Below are positions 35,475-45,359 of a DNA stretch of 64,000 bases, one piece after another. The translations under genes and the position numbers were made by a program. A model generated the notes under the pieces. The model was not told the origin of the DNA. It saw only the letters and a program-made list of their open reading frames with translations, and searched no databases. Position 1 is the stretch's first letter. Every line of letters begins with the position of its first letter. Origin of the DNA: Actinotignum sanguinis (GTDB lineage Bacteria; Actinomycetota; Actinomycetes; Actinomycetales; Actinomycetaceae); NCBI RefSeq assembly GCF_003957255.1, contig NZ_QDIE01000002.1:62001-126000 (forward strand), given 5' to 3'.

Positions 35475-36386
35475 TCACGTGAGCTCCTCAAGGATTCGGG
35501 AAGCAAGCTGGGCTGGGGTAGCCGCATTGGCTTCCAGCCACGTTATGCGCGGATCGGCCCGGAACCACGAGCGTTGCCGGCGCGCAAGTTTCCGGGTGGC
35601 GATCCGGATTTCTTCCGTGCCTGCAGCGAGGCTGAGGCTACCATCCAGGATTGCCATGGCCTGAGGGTATCCGGTGGCCCGCGATGCGGTAGGAGCTTCC
35701 CGCAAGCCGCGGCGCAACAAGCCTGCGGTTTCTTCGAGGAGTCCTTCCCTCATCATGTCATCCACGCGTGCGTTGATCGCGGCGTGAAGATCAGTTACGT
35801 CGCGGTGGATCGCGAAGATATGTACATCCTCATAGTGCGAGGTGTGGCGCGGGAAACGTGGGGTGTAGGGCTTACCCGTAAGCCGGATCACTTCCAGGGC
35901 TCGAATGACCCGGCGTTCATTACGAGTATCGATGGTGGCATATGCCTCCGGATCACGTTCCTCCAACTCCCGCAGGAGCCGCGGGAAATCACTACGGGCT
36001 TCTTCCGTAATCGCAGCGCGCAGTCCGGGATCGGTCCCGGGAAACTGCAATTCATCAAGAAGCGCAGACACATAGAGCCCAGAGCCCCCCACCACCACGG
36101 GGATTTTTCCCGCCGCGGTGATAGCCCTGAGATCCTGCCGCGCATGCTTTTGGTAGGCAGCAACCGAGGCTTCTTCCGCGATATCCAACTCGTCAATTTG
36201 ATGATGGTGAATTCCACGCCGCTGCGCGAACGGAAGTTTAGCGGTACCGATATCTAAGCCGCGGTACAGCTGCATAGCATCGGCGGAGATGATCTCTATC
36301 TTCTCCGGCCCGCCCAAAAGCTCTGCGAGTTCCAACGAGACGGATGTTTTTCCGCTTGCGGTGGGCCCCACGACTGCGATAATCAC
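35475..36386 (-). CDS. miaA: tRNA dimethylallyltransferase
   Basis: Transfers dimethylallyl to N6 of A37 in tRNAs reading UNN codons. The P-loop VVGPTASGKTSVSLELAE opens the protein; ISADAMQLYRGLDIGTAK and the catalytic-site VVGGSGLYVSALLD follow; the RKLARRQRSWFR segment near the end is family-specific. Length 303 is normal. The ATG overlaps the recX stop as ATGA, continuing the recA-recX-miaA unit. Confidence 0.95.
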   Translation of the reverse strand: MIIAVVGPTASGKTSVSLELAELLGGPEKIEIISADAMQLYRGLDIGTAKLPFAQRRGIHHHQIDELDIAEEASVAAYQKHARQDLRAITAAGKIPVVVGGSGLYVSALLDELQFPGTDPGLRAAITEEARSDFPRLLRELEERDPEAYATIDTRNERRVIRALEVIRLTGKPYTPRFPRHTSHYEDVHIFAIHRDVTDLHAAINARVDDMMREGLLEETAGLLRRGLREAPTASRATGYPQAMAILDGSLSLAAGTEEIRIATRKLARRQRSWFRADPRITWLEANAATPAQLASRILEELT

Positions 36387-37048
36387 TCTGCCACCGTGCC
36401 TTCGGTCGCATAACCATACCCGGCATCCCCCGCTTCTTCCGCGGTGTGTTCATTCATGAGCATCGCCCGGGCTTGGCGCAGTGCCTGTGCGCATTGCTCG
36501 GCTGTGAAACCGCGCCGGACCAGCATGGCGTACGTGCGCTGGGCTAGCGTTTCCGGTTTCCCGGAAGCGCTGCGCAGCTTCTTCACCGCTAGCTGCACCG
36601 CAGAATCAAGCTCCGCATCGGGATCAATATCCGCGAGCGTTTCTTCGATGAGCTCCGCAGCTACGCCTTTGCGGTGCAGCTCAGCTGCGATAGCACGCCG
36701 GGAAGCATGTTTATCGCGCCGGCGAACCGCGGTGAGAGCACGCGCAAACTTGGCATCGTCAATATAGCCAGCAACGTCAAATTCGTGGAGTACCCGTTCA
36801 GCTATTACTTCCGGCACCTGACGGGTGTGAAGCGCCTGACTGAGCTGATAGCGGGAACGATCCATCATACCGAGCTGGCGGTAGACAATATCCCGAGCCC
36901 GGCGTAATTGTTCTTCTTCGCTCAAAGATTCGAGGTCGGGCGTACGCCGACGACCTTGCCCATTCCGGGTACCTCGCTGTGATCGGCTACGGCCCGGTGA
37001 TCGCCCACCGCGCGTTTCGGTATCCGAGTAGTGTGTCACCGCGGTCAC
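36383..37048 (-). CDS. recX: RecA regulator RecX
   Basis: Modulates RecA filament growth. A basic N-terminal extension of about 45 residues precedes three helical repeats typical of RecX (ARDIVYRQLGMMDRSRYQL, then VLHEFDVAGYIDDAKFARAL and RTYAMLVRRGFTAEQCAQAL). Length 221 is normal for actinobacteria. The frame opens with a GTG four bases after recA; a second GTG three codons later, closer to AGG, is possible. Confidence 0.92.
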   Translation of the reverse strand: MTAVTHYSDTETRGGRSPGRSRSQRGTRNGQGRRRTPDLESLSEEEQLRRARDIVYRQLGMMDRSRYQLSQALHTRQVPEVIAERVLHEFDVAGYIDDAKFARALTAVRRRDKHASRRAIAAELHRKGVAAELIEETLADIDPDAELDSAVQLAVKKLRSASGKPETLAQRTYAMLVRRGFTAEQCAQALRQARAMLMNEHTAEEAGDAGYGYATEGTVAE

Positions 37049-37052
37049 CTAC

Positions 37053-38225
37053 TTAGAAGTCAACAGTTTCGGTAGTATTCCCACTGCTTTTCGCGGATGT
37101 GCCCTGCTTAGTTCCCGTAGAACCAGCCGTAGCACTACCGGCACCTGCCTTAGCTTCGGTTTCTCCGCCTTCGGTTACTTCCGGATCTTCACGCAGTCCG
37201 GCCTTACGGAGGATCTTATCCTCGATTTCATCACGCAAATCCGGATTATCCATAAGGAACTGCCGAGCCTTTTCTTTACCTTGGCCCAATTGGTCACTCT
37301 CATACGTGAACCACGCCCCGGCCTTACGGACAATATTCAACTCCACACCGACGTCAAGGAGACTTCCTTCTCGGGAAATTCCCTCACCGTAGATGAGGTC
37401 AAATTCTGCTTGTTTGAAAGGCGGAGCCATCTTGTTCTTGACGATCTTGACGCGGCAACGATTCCCCACCGGTTCACTACCGTTTTTGAGAGTTTCGATG
37501 CGCCGCACGTCCATGCGAACGGAGGCATAGAACTTGAGCGCTTTCCCTCCGGTGGTAGTTTCCGGGTTACCGAACATCACGCCGATTTTTTCACGCAGCT
37601 GGTTAATAAAGATGGCGGTGGTGCCCGAGGCGGAGAGCGCACCGGTCATTTTCCGCAAGGCCTGGCTCATGAGGCGTGCTTGTAAACCGACGTGGGAATC
37701 ACCCATATCGCCTTCAATTTCTGCCTTGGGAACGAGGGCCGCCACGGAATCGATGACGATGATGTCAATCGCGCCAGAGCGGATAAGCATATCGGCAATT
37801 TCCAAGCCCTGTTCCCCGGTATCCGGCTGGGAGACAATGAGCGAATCAGTATCAACGCCCAGAGCCCGCGCATAGATTGGATCAAGTGCGTGTTCCGCGT
37901 CGATAAACGCAGCGATACCACCATTGCGCTGCGCGCTGGCAACAGCATGGAGAGCAACCGTGGTTTTACCCGAAGATTCCGGGCCGTAAATTTCTACCAC
38001 GCGCCCGCGCGGCAATCCGCCGATACCGAGGGCAATATCCAGGGCGATCGATCCGGTAGGAATGACTTCCACCCGGGGACGGACATGGTCACCCAGCCGC
38101 ATAACGGAGCCCTTACCGAATTGCTTATCAATTTGCGCCAGAGCGGTATCAATTGCCTGCTTGCGATCATCTGCCATAGGGCGCCCGACCGTTTTGGTGC
38201 GGGCACTAGCTTTAGCTGCGGCCAT
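37053..38225 (-). CDS. recA: Recombinase RecA
   Basis: ATP-dependent strand-exchange protein and SOS coprotease. Walker [14 protein letters not shown] is near 85; the L1 region, [20 protein letters not shown] (Walker B and following) and the L2 loop [17 protein letters not shown] are intact. The C-terminal tail is Ala/Gly/Thr-rich. There is no intein. Length 390 includes a 16-residue N-terminal extension before MADDRKQAI; the upstream ATG is preferred because AAGGA precedes it. A leader of about 150 bp contains two DnaA-box-like sites and a LexA box next to the -10 element. Confidence 0.98.
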   Translation of the reverse strand: MAAAKASARTKTVGRPMADDRKQAIDTALAQIDKQFGKGSVMRLGDHVRPRVEVIPTGSIALDIALGIGGLPRGRVVEIYGPESSGKTTVALHAVASAQRNGGIAAFIDAEHALDPIYARALGVDTDSLIVSQPDTGEQGLEIADMLIRSGAIDIIVIDSVAALVPKAEIEGDMGDSHVGLQARLMSQALRKMTGALSASGTTAIFINQLREKIGVMFGNPETTTGGKALKFYASVRMDVRRIETLKNGSEPVGNRCRVKIVKNKMAPPFKQAEFDLIYGEGISREGSLLDVGVELNIVRKAGAWFTYESDQLGQGKEKARQFLMDNPDLRDEIEDKILRKAGLREDPEVTEGGETEAKAGAGSATAGSTGTKQGTSAKSSGNTTETVDF

Positions 38226-38341
38226 ATCCCATCCTTACTCACGTTTCCTACAGATCAGGCCTAGGCGAGACACTCCCTCTCCGAGAGGCTCGAGATCACT
38301 GTATATCCGGCCTACGACATACTTAGACGCCGCGAAACTCT

Positions 38342-38377
38342 TGTGGATAACGCTGACGCCTGAGGATCTGTGGATTA
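38342..38377 (-). promoter_or_regulatory. Two DnaA-box-like sites in the recA leader
   Basis: On the minus strand TTATCCACA (38350-38342) is a perfect DnaA box, and TAATCCACA (38377-38369) is the same with one mismatch; the two are 27 bp apart and in the same orientation. They lie between the candidate -10 element and the recA start. Confidence 0.5.
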
Positions 38378-38398
38378 TTCTAGTACGAACGGTTGTTC
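38377..38398 (-). promoter_or_regulatory. recA promoter -10 with adjacent LexA box
   Basis: GAACGGTTGTTC (38387-38398) fits GAAC-N4-GTTC. On the minus strand TAGAAT (38382-38377) follows it after four bases and is a good -10 element; a -35 element is not clear. LexA bound here would block RNA polymerase. Confidence 0.8.
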
Positions 38399-38515
38399 GG
38401 TACCGCATTGAAAGGGTGTGTCACCCGCTGCATTCGCGCGTAAGTCGCGAATGCTTCCCGCAAATACTGAGCAAGAGGAAGGCGCGCGCCACTTCACGAG
38501 TGCTACTCCCCGCCA

Positions 38516-38752
38516 CTATTCACGGGCCGCGAAATCTTCCGGGCTGAGCCGGTGGAGGTAATGGTAGTAATCCGGGAATCCCATCGTGTCGCACACGGCA
38601 TCCCAGATACGTTGCGGGTCTTCCCCGGCTTCGAGGGCTTGAACCGGGCTGCGATCCCCCAGGGCCGAAAGAACAAGATCTTGGGCGGCGCTCCTCCCGC
38701 GCCCATGCGGGAACGCCCGATCAATATTGAGCCAGAATTCTGATTCACGCAC
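38516..38752 (-). CDS. DUF3046 protein
   Basis: A 78-residue actinobacterial protein recognised by its start (MRESEFWLNIDRAF), the conserved LVLSALGDRSPVQALEAGEDP and the WDAVCDTMGFP segment. Genes of this family commonly lie just upstream of recA. The function is unknown; the size and charge fit a small cytosolic regulator. The start is GTG without ribosome site, and TATAAT stands six bases upstream, suggesting a leaderless mRNA. Confidence 0.88.
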   Translation of the reverse strand: MRESEFWLNIDRAFPHGRGRSAAQDLVLSALGDRSPVQALEAGEDPQRIWDAVCDTMGFPDYYHYLHRLSPEDFAARE

Positions 38753-38758
38753 CGGTGG

Positions 38759-38764
38759 ATTATA
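38759..38764 (-). promoter_or_regulatory. TATAAT six bases before the DUF3046 GTG
   Basis: A perfect -10 hexamer on the minus strand is separated from the GTG by CCACCG. The distance fits transcription beginning at the start codon itself. The gap beyond it (38765-38937) shows no gene. Confidence 0.6.
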
Positions 38765-38937
38765 TTCCTTTATTGGTTGTGGGGTCTGGAGTAGGACGCG
38801 CCTGGTGAGAAGCGTTCCGACACAGCATAACGGCGCGCATCAAGGAAAGCTGAAGCCATAGAGCTAACGCTAAGCGCTCCCGCTTCCGCAGCGGGGCACC
38901 GCCTTGACCGCGCCGTTTGCGACGTGGTGTACAGGGA

Positions 38938-39318
38938 TTACTTCGTAGTGGAAAGTTCCCCGCGCATGAGTTCGGCCGGGCTCTCCGGCACGCGCAGGTG
39001 GGCCGGGATGCGACCTTCAACCAGGTCAATCCGATCAGCGACCAAGCGCAGTACGTGGCTCATGGGCACGTTGAGCGCCCGGCAAATCGAAGCGAGGAGT
39101 TCCGAAGAAGCTTCCTTCTGGCCACGTTCAACTTCGGAGAGATATCCGAGAGAAACACGTGCATCGGAGGAAACTTCCCGCAGGGTACGCCCTTGCCGCT
39201 GCCGGTAAGCCCGCAAAACCTCGCCAATCTCTTCGCGAAGGAGAGCGGGTTGGCGCTGTTCAGGACGCACTACGAAATCATTCTTCCGGGTTACGCCGGT
39301 ACGGGTATCAATTGTCAT
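38938..39318 (-). CDS. clgR: ClgR-like XRE-family regulator
   Basis: A 126-residue Cro/CI-type helix-turn-helix protein. The DNA-binding domain runs from about 30 to 85 ([25 protein letters not shown], then [14 protein letters not shown] and [16 protein letters not shown]). This is the pattern of ClgR, which activates clp protease and, in mycobacteria, recA promoters. The position between cinA and DUF3046-recA is that of ClgR. The ATG at 39318 (MTIDTRTG) was chosen over a TTG four codons upstream; neither has a strong ribosome site. Confidence 0.85.
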   Translation of the reverse strand: MTIDTRTGVTRKNDFVVRPEQRQPALLREEIGEVLRAYRQRQGRTLREVSSDARVSLGYLSEVERGQKEASSELLASICRALNVPMSHVLRLVADRIDLVEGRIPAHLRVPESPAELMRGELSTTK

Positions 39319-39474
39319 CACTAATCTCAACGCCTACTTCCTGTTTTTATTCCCCACAGAGCGAAACATCTTCATCGCCTTCGGTGCCAGACTCGTGGCA
39401 CGAGGCCATCAAAAGGTTCCACAAATATTAAGCCAGGCGAATCTGGAGATTTACTGGGAGCGAACAGGAGTTAG

Positions 39475-40017
39475 TCAGGACACAGCCAAGTTTGCGCGCG
39501 GCCCGGGCGCGCCGTCGTTCAAAAAAGCAGCAAGAAGTTCGACGGCGCCGCGCACGGCCCCGCTCCGTACGTCGCTGCGGCCACCGGCGAGGTGGAGCTC
39601 GCGCGCCATCTGCGCACCACCACGTGCACTCACCGCGATCCACACAGTTCCCGCCGGGTGTCCATCATGCGGACCGGGCCCGGCCACCCCGGTGGTGGCC
39701 ATGCCGATATCAGCTCCGGTGACGTCGCATACGCCCCGCGCCATCTGGAGCGCTACGTCCCGATCCACCGGCCCGTGAGTACGCAGCCGTTCACTAGATA
39801 CTCCAAGGATGCTGGCTTTCAGGTCCGTCGCGTAGCTGACCACTCCCCCGCGCAGCACCGCGGAAACCCCGGGAACAGTAACGAATTGCGCGGTAAGGAG
39901 ACCGCCGGTTAAAGATTCCGCGCAGGCGAGGCTGAGGCCATGCTCGCGTAAATCTGCCACGCAGGATTCGGTGAGCGTGGCCAGGTACGAGGCCTCACCT
40001 GACTGCGGCGTTGTCAT
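39475..40017 (-). CDS. pncC: Nicotinamide-nucleotide amidohydrolase (CinA C-terminal domain, PncC type)
   Basis: A stand-alone CinA C-terminal domain of 180 residues, which deamidates NMN to nicotinate mononucleotide. The catalytic segment CAESLTGGLLTAQFV is near 31; GGVVSYATDLKASILGV and TTGVAGPGPHDGHPAGTVWIAV are conserved. The N-terminal molybdopterin-binding-like domain of full CinA is absent. The C-terminus (AFLNDGAPGPRANLAVS) contains a copy of the dispersed ACGACGGCGC word. The ATG overlaps the pgsA stop by four bases. Confidence 0.92.
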   Translation of the reverse strand: MTTPQSGEASYLATLTESCVADLREHGLSLACAESLTGGLLTAQFVTVPGVSAVLRGGVVSYATDLKASILGVSSERLRTHGPVDRDVALQMARGVCDVTGADIGMATTGVAGPGPHDGHPAGTVWIAVSARGGAQMARELHLAGGRSDVRSGAVRGAVELLAAFLNDGAPGPRANLAVS

Positions 40018-40625
40018 GAGCGCGCCCCCTGGCCACCGCCGCGGGCGATACGCACCGCATCACCGACGTACCCGATCGCGGACCACACCGACAGGACGAG
40101 GGCCACCCCGAGGGTAATCCACCCGAGCCATTGGAAAATATCTCCGCCCGGGTGCCCGAGCCACGTAATCCACGGCAGCATGAGGATACCGGCGCCGATG
40201 GACTGGGCAAACATCTTGAGTTTACCGATCCACCCGGCTGCCATAACCTGTTTCGTCACCACGAGCATCCGCACCAGGGTAATGAAGATTTCGCGGGCGA
40301 TCATGAGGACGGTGACCCACCACCACAGCCGATCATGGACCGACAGCATAATGAGAGCCGCAGCTATAAGACCTTTATCGGCAATGGAGTCGGCAAGTTT
40401 CCCAAAGTTGGTAATAAGCCCACGCGAACGTGCTAGCTGCCCGTCGAGGCGGTCAGTGAAAGCCGCGACGGCGAAAACTACCCACGCCCAGAAGCTGCGA
40501 GTAGCGGTGGGTTCCCAGAATACCCAGACAAAAACAGGAATGAGGATAATCCGCGCGACCGTCAAAGCATTGGCGATATTGAGGAGGGGCGGCTCGCTCG
40601 CCTCCGTAGCGTTCGTGTGAGACAT
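40014..40625 (-). CDS. pgsA: CDP-diacylglycerol-glycerol-3-phosphate 3-phosphatidyltransferase
   Basis: Membrane enzyme making phosphatidylglycerol phosphate. The CDP-alcohol phosphotransferase motif is complete: DRLDGQLARSRG followed by GKLADSIAD at the required spacing, near residues 60-85. Four to six membrane helices are predicted over 203 residues. Order ftsK-pgsA-cinA-clgR is the usual actinobacterial one. No ribosome site is seen at a normal distance; TAAAGT lies six bases before the ATG. Confidence 0.92.
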   Translation of the reverse strand: MSHTNATEASEPPLLNIANALTVARIILIPVFVWVFWEPTATRSFWAWVVFAVAAFTDRLDGQLARSRGLITNFGKLADSIADKGLIAAALIMLSVHDRLWWWVTVLMIAREIFITLVRMLVVTKQVMAAGWIGKLKMFAQSIGAGILMLPWITWLGHPGGDIFQWLGWITLGVALVLSVWSAIGYVGDAVRIARGGGQGARS

Positions 40626-40631
40626 GTCCCT

Positions 40632-40637
40632 ACTTTA
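40632..40637 (-). promoter_or_regulatory. TAAAGT -10-like element six bases before the pgsA ATG
   Basis: TAAAGT on the minus strand overlaps the ftsK stop region and is separated from the ATG by AGGGAC. It fits a leaderless start; AGGGA is too close to be a normal ribosome site. Confidence 0.4.
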
Positions 40638-43484
40638 CCGCCCCGTGAGCTGCCAGGCGTCCTCCCCGGATTCCCCGGCGGGATCATCATCGTCGTACCA
40701 GGTGGGAGCGGTGTCCTCCGGGTCGTGTGCCAGTGGGTCTTCAGCGTAGCGGTTCGTGCCCACCGTACCGGTATCTCCGGCACCGTGCGGCCCGCCAGCT
40801 GCACCAGGTGCCACAGGTGCGCCAGGTACCACAGGTGCGCCGGCCTCGGGGTGATCGGCACCTCCGACTCCAGCCGTGCTATCGCCAGTTTCGTCCTCGT
40901 AAATAGAATCGCGTTCCCCGCGCAGCATGGCGAGGGCATCTTCCACCAGTTCCGGTGCCACCAGCACGTCGCGAGCCTTCGAGCCTTCGGAAGGCCCCAC
41001 AATTTCATATTGTTCGAGCAAATCCATCATCCGCCCCGCCTTGGCGAAGCCAATGCGCAGCTTACGCTGCAACATAGAGGTGGATCCGAATTGGGTGGTG
41101 ATAACAATTTCCGCGGCCTGGAGCAGAATGTCGAGGTCCTCACCAATTTCTTCGCGTTGCTTCTTTTCACGCCCGGCAGCCTCCACCGTTTCCTGGAAAT
41201 CTTCGCGGTACTGGGGGCGCAACTGCGTTTTCACATGCTCGACGACACGCTCAATTTCCGCTTCGTCCACCCAGGCACCCTGGAGACGAATCGGCTGGGC
41301 ACCGCCTGGCATAAAGAGAGCATCGCCCTGCCCGATGAGCTTCTCCGCCCCGCCCTGGTCGAGGATGGTGCGCGAATCAGCGAGCGAGGATGTCATAAAA
41401 GCCAGGCGGGAAGGAATATTAGCCTTGATGAGGCCGGTAACCACATCCACGGAGGGCCGCTGGGTGGCGAGCACCAGGTGGATACCGGCGGCGCGCGCCA
41501 GCTGGGTGATGCGCTGGATGGAGGATTCCACGTCGCGCGGTGCCACCATCATCATATCGGCAAGTTCGTCTACCACGACCAGCAGGTAGGGATAGGGCTG
41601 GAGGGTACGGTGCGGGTCATGCGCCTTAACGGTGCCCGCCCGAATCGCCTCATTGAAATCAGTGATGTTCTTGAAGCGGTAGGACTGCATATCGTCATAG
41701 CGCGCATCCATCTCCTTGACCACCCATTCCAGCGCCTCGGCAGCTTTCTTCGGGTTGGTGATGATCGGGGTGATGAGGTGCGGAATACCGGCATAAATGG
41801 TGAGTTCCACGCGCTTGGGATCCACGAGGATCATCCGCACTTCGTCCGGGGTGCAGCGCATGAGCACCGAAGTGATCATCGAGTTAATGAAAGAGGATTT
41901 GCCGGCGCCGGTGGCCCCCGCCACCAGCAGATGTGGCATTTTCGCCAGGTTGGTCACCACGAACTGTCCGCGCACATTCTTCCCCACCGCCACGGTGAGG
42001 GGATGGTGGTCACGGCGTGCCACGTCGGATGCCAGCACATCGCCCAACTGCACCACTTCGCGGTCCGCGTTGGGAATTTCGATACCGATCGCGGATTTAC
42101 CTGGGATGGGGGAAAGAATACGCACATCGGCACTCGCCACCGCGTAGGCAATATTCTTCGAGAGCTGGGTGATGCGCTCGACCTTGACGCCCGGCCCCAA
42201 TTCAACTTCGTACTGGGTGACCGTCGGTCCGCGCGAAAAGCCAACCACCTGCGCGTCCACCCCGAAATCGGTGAACACCTGGGTCAGTGCAGCAACCACG
42301 CGATCATTAGCTTCGGTGCGTTCAGGATGCACCGCTCCGCGTTTGAGTAGATCCGGAGAGGGAAGCTCATACAAAATACTCGGGTCGAGGGCGAGTTGCT
42401 GAGTGCGCGTGAAGGGCACACCGGTATCGGGGGCGGGAAGATCAGGCGCCGTCGCGGCACCGTCCTGGGTGTCTGCCGCACTACCGGCTTTCTTGGTGCG
42501 CACCGTTTTTTTCGGCGACGCCGCCGCGCGGCCCGCCGCTCCACCGCCCACCGTCGGCTGAGGCAGCACCGTGGTGGCGCTCTGGGTCTGCCCGCCGTTA
42601 GCACCGTCTGCCCAGTCAGCCTCCGCCGCCCCGTCCGCGCCATTCGCACCGTTGCTGGTAGCGGGAGCGGTAGCTGCGCCGTCGTTCTCAGAAGGAGCCC
42701 CGGAAAGTGCCGCATCCAGATAGCTGCGCGCGGGCTTCTTACCGCGCCGGGACGTGCGTCCGGCGCTCGGGAGCCGGGTGGTGTTTTCCGCCGCATCAAT
42801 ATCGTGAGGCGAATCGTAAGGCACCGATGCGGAGTGCCCGCGGTTAGCGATCTCATCCCCCGCTTCGGCATCGCGCTGCGCGCGCCGATCCCGAATAGTG
42901 GCGGCAATATCCGCCATCGAGACGTCGGCGATGTAGAGCCCGGCCCACAGGATAATAATCACGAGGATAGGAACGGCACCCCACGGGGAGAAAAGCATCT
43001 CGAGAACGCCCCCGCTGAGCCACCCAAGTAGGCCGCCGGCGTTTTCTACGTCCGCGAAGTGGTCGGCCGGGCTTCGCGGCTGTTTCACCACGTGAATAAT
43101 GCCAGCCAGACACACCACGATAATCAACACACCGAGCAGTACCCGCCGGTGTTCATTCCCGCGTGCCGGAACCACCAGTCTGATGGCGAGGGCCAGGAAG
43201 ACGGCGGGAAGGAGAACGGAGAGTAACCCAAAAATACCGGCGGTGGCGTGGTGAATAACCCCGCCAAGTACCCCGGAAATATTGAACCATTCGCGCAGTG
43301 CCACAATAACCGCGAGACCGAGGAAAGTCGCCACGAGTGCGTTACGAACATTCCCCGTCAGCTGGCGCCCCTCCGCCCGCTCCGTGCCCGCCCCGTTTGC
43401 GGGCGTGGCGGAGCGTCGGGACGGGCGGCGCGCGGGCGCCGTCGTCTCTTTCTCGGTTTTTTTGACACGTCGCTGAAACTTCAC
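40635..43484 (-). CDS. ftsK: DNA translocase FtsK/SpoIIIE
   Basis: Septum-localised motor that pumps chromosome ends and activates dimer resolution. A basic N-terminus is followed by four membrane helices (about 45-200). The linker (about 200-400) is Ala/Gly/Asn/Asp-rich and contains [14 protein letters not shown], encoded by the 31-bp repeat. The motor domain has the Walker A loop [36 protein letters not shown] as Walker B, and [17 protein letters not shown] winged-helix gamma-like domain ([23 protein letters not shown]) precedes a Gly/Pro/Asp-rich tail. 949 residues. The GTG start lacks a ribosome site and has TAGGCT six bases upstream. Confidence 0.95.
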   Translation of the reverse strand: MKFQRRVKKTEKETTAPARRPSRRSATPANGAGTERAEGRQLTGNVRNALVATFLGLAVIVALREWFNISGVLGGVIHHATAGIFGLLSVLLPAVFLALAIRLVVPARGNEHRRVLLGVLIIVVCLAGIIHVVKQPRSPADHFADVENAGGLLGWLSGGVLEMLFSPWGAVPILVIIILWAGLYIADVSMADIAATIRDRRAQRDAEAGDEIANRGHSASVPYDSPHDIDAAENTTRLPSAGRTSRRGKKPARSYLDAALSGAPSENDGAATAPATSNGANGADGAAEADWADGANGGQTQSATTVLPQPTVGGGAAGRAAASPKKTVRTKKAGSAADTQDGAATAPDLPAPDTGVPFTRTQQLALDPSILYELPSPDLLKRGAVHPERTEANDRVVAALTQVFTDFGVDAQVVGFSRGPTVTQYEVELGPGVKVERITQLSKNIAYAVASADVRILSPIPGKSAIGIEIPNADREVVQLGDVLASDVARRDHHPLTVAVGKNVRGQFVVTNLAKMPHLLVAGATGAGKSSFINSMITSVLMRCTPDEVRMILVDPKRVELTIYAGIPHLITPIITNPKKAAEALEWVVKEMDARYDDMQSYRFKNITDFNEAIRAGTVKAHDPHRTLQPYPYLLVVVDELADMMMVAPRDVESSIQRITQLARAAGIHLVLATQRPSVDVVTGLIKANIPSRLAFMTSSLADSRTILDQGGAEKLIGQGDALFMPGGAQPIRLQGAWVDEAEIERVVEHVKTQLRPQYREDFQETVEAAGREKKQREEIGEDLDILLQAAEIVITTQFGSTSMLQRKLRIGFAKAGRMMDLLEQYEIVGPSEGSKARDVLVAPELVEDALAMLRGERDSIYEDETGDSTAGVGGADHPEAGAPVVPGAPVAPGAAGGPHGAGDTGTVGTNRYAEDPLAHDPEDTAPTWYDDDDPAGESGEDAWQLTGR
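42623..42653 (-). repeat. 31-bp repeat, coding copy in the ftsK linker
   Basis: Exact reverse-complement match of 5485-5515. In ftsK it encodes [10 protein letters not shown] in frame. A copy of the ACGACGGCGC word (42675-42684) lies 21 bp away, the same association as in murF. Confidence 0.75.
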
Positions 43485-43490
43485 ATCAAA

Positions 43491-43496
43491 AGCCTA
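43491..43496 (-). promoter_or_regulatory. TAGGCT -10-like element six bases before the ftsK GTG
   Basis: TAGGCT on the minus strand is followed by TTTGAT and the GTG. No ribosome site is present, so a leaderless transcript is likely. Confidence 0.45.
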
Positions 43497-43545
43497 GCCT
43501 TTGTGCAAAAAGTTGCCCCTCCCGGCGCGCCGCATGCGAGGGGGA

Positions 43546-45222
43546 CTACACCTCCACGACAGTCGGAATAATCATGGGCGAACGGCGCAGTTTGCGGGAA
43601 ACCCAACGCCCCACCACGCGCCGCATGGCCTGCTGCATCCCGTAGCTATCCGAGCCCTTCGCCACGGCTTCTTCCAGGGCTCGCGTGACTTCCGGAGTGA
43701 TGCTGTCAAAGACAGTCTCATCTTCAGCCATGGCGCGTGCCTGGAGGTGCGGACCGGTGACGATCCGCCGCGCATTGGTATCCACCACCGCGAAAATAGC
43801 AATAAATCCTTCATTGGAAAGAATTTGGCGGTCCTTGAGTTCGGATTCGGTAATATCCCCAACGGAGGAGCCATCCACATAAATATTCTGGAAAGGCACC
43901 GAACCAACGAGACGAACTTCGCCGTCGATCATATCGATAACCGAACCGTTTTCCGCCAGAATCACATTATCGGCGGGCACCCCGGTTTTCACCGCAACGC
44001 CGGCGTTCGCGACCTGGTGGCGTACCTCCCCGTGAATAGGCATGGCGTAGGCTGGCTGCAAAATGTTGTAGCAGTAGAGCAATTCGCCCTGTGCGGCATG
44101 CCCGGAGACGTGCACCCGCGCATTGCCCTGGTGAATCACATTCGCGCCGAGCTTGATAAGCCCGTTGATCACCCGAAATACCGAATTTTCGTTTCCGGGA
44201 ATGAGCGAGGAGGCCAGCAGCACCGTATCTCCCGGATTAATCGCCACCTTAGGGTGGGAACGATTCGCGATACGAGAGAGCACGGCCATGGGTTCACCCT
44301 GGGAGCCGGTGGACATGTAGATGCGGCGGTTTTCGGGCAGGTCCTTCATATTTTTGAGGTCGACGACGGTGCCTTCTGGCACATCCAAATACCCGAGGTC
44401 CTCCGCGATCTTCATATTGCGCACCATAGAGCGACCCACGAATGCGACCTTACGGCCGTTATGTGCCGCGGCATTGAGAACCTGCTGGACCCGGTGCACG
44501 TGCGAAGCAAAGGAAGCAACAACGATCTGCCCGGTAGCCCCGCCGATCACCGAATCAATCACCGGCTGAATTTCCGACTCGGAATGCACAAAACCGGGGA
44601 TTTCGGCGTTGGTGGAATCACACATGAAGAGATCCACGCCTTCGTCTCCGGCCGCCGCGAAAGCACGCAGGTCGGTGAGACGTCCGTCCAGCGGAAGCTG
44701 GTCCATCTTGAAATCACCCGTGATGAGAATATTGCCCTCCGGGGTGCGGATGAAGAGGGCCAGTGCATCCGGAATGGAGTGGTTGACGGCAATGAACTCA
44801 AATTCCATGCCCGCGATGCTCATGGAATCCCCCTCGGCCACCACGGTGACATTCGGGGCGATGTGGTGCTCCTGGAGCTTCGCCTCCACGAAAGCAATGG
44901 TCAATTGGGAGCCGATCACCGGGATATCCGGGCGCATTTTCAGCAGATACGGCACTGCCCCGATATGATCCTCATGCCCGTGGGTGAGGACGATGGCGGC
45001 AATATCGTCGAGGCGGTCTTCCAGGTAGTCAAGATTGGGGAGAATAAGATCAACACCGGGTTGGGCTTCTTCGGGGAACAGCACTCCGCAATCGGCAACT
45101 ACCAATTTGCCCTGGTATTCAAGAACGTTGCAATTGCGACCAACTTCACCGAGTCCGCCCAGGGGAACGATACGAACGGCGTTCCGCAGCGGTGGTACAG
45201 ATTTCTTCACTTCATCACTCAC
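43546..45222 (-). CDS. rnj: Ribonuclease J
   Basis: Metallo-beta-lactamase fold ribonuclease with 5'-exo and endonuclease activity, central to mRNA decay and rRNA maturation. The metal site LTHGHEDHIGAVPYLL is near 75; ITGDFKMDQ, the CDSTNAEIPGF region and the beta-CASP segment (VVASFASHVHRVQQVL, then FVGRSMVRNM) are clear; HVSGHAAQGE and PIHGEVRH follow. Length 558 is normal. dapA-rnj-ftsK is a common actinobacterial order. The start is GTG. The 137 bp before it show no gene. Confidence 0.95.
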   Translation of the reverse strand: MSDEVKKSVPPLRNAVRIVPLGGLGEVGRNCNVLEYQGKLVVADCGVLFPEEAQPGVDLILPNLDYLEDRLDDIAAIVLTHGHEDHIGAVPYLLKMRPDIPVIGSQLTIAFVEAKLQEHHIAPNVTVVAEGDSMSIAGMEFEFIAVNHSIPDALALFIRTPEGNILITGDFKMDQLPLDGRLTDLRAFAAAGDEGVDLFMCDSTNAEIPGFVHSESEIQPVIDSVIGGATGQIVVASFASHVHRVQQVLNAAAHNGRKVAFVGRSMVRNMKIAEDLGYLDVPEGTVVDLKNMKDLPENRRIYMSTGSQGEPMAVLSRIANRSHPKVAINPGDTVLLASSLIPGNENSVFRVINGLIKLGANVIHQGNARVHVSGHAAQGELLYCYNILQPAYAMPIHGEVRHQVANAGVAVKTGVPADNVILAENGSVIDMIDGEVRLVGSVPFQNIYVDGSSVGDITESELKDRQILSNEGFIAIFAVVDTNARRIVTGPHLQARAMAEDETVFDSITPEVTRALEEAVAKGSDSYGMQQAMRRVVGRWVSRKLRRSPMIIPTVVEV

Positions 45223-45359
45223 CCCTGTATTCTCTCACGAAGCGCGGCGCTTCCATAGGTGCTTCCTGCCCGGACCTCGCCCTGGCGGCTCGATACCCGC
45301 GCGGGCACGGGCACCGTGCGCGCCGCCGGGGAACACCGAGCGCGCACCAGCAGGGGGAG

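Noticed and set aside
37053-38225. Intein in recA
   Set aside because: The recA frame is of normal length and motifs are contiguous.
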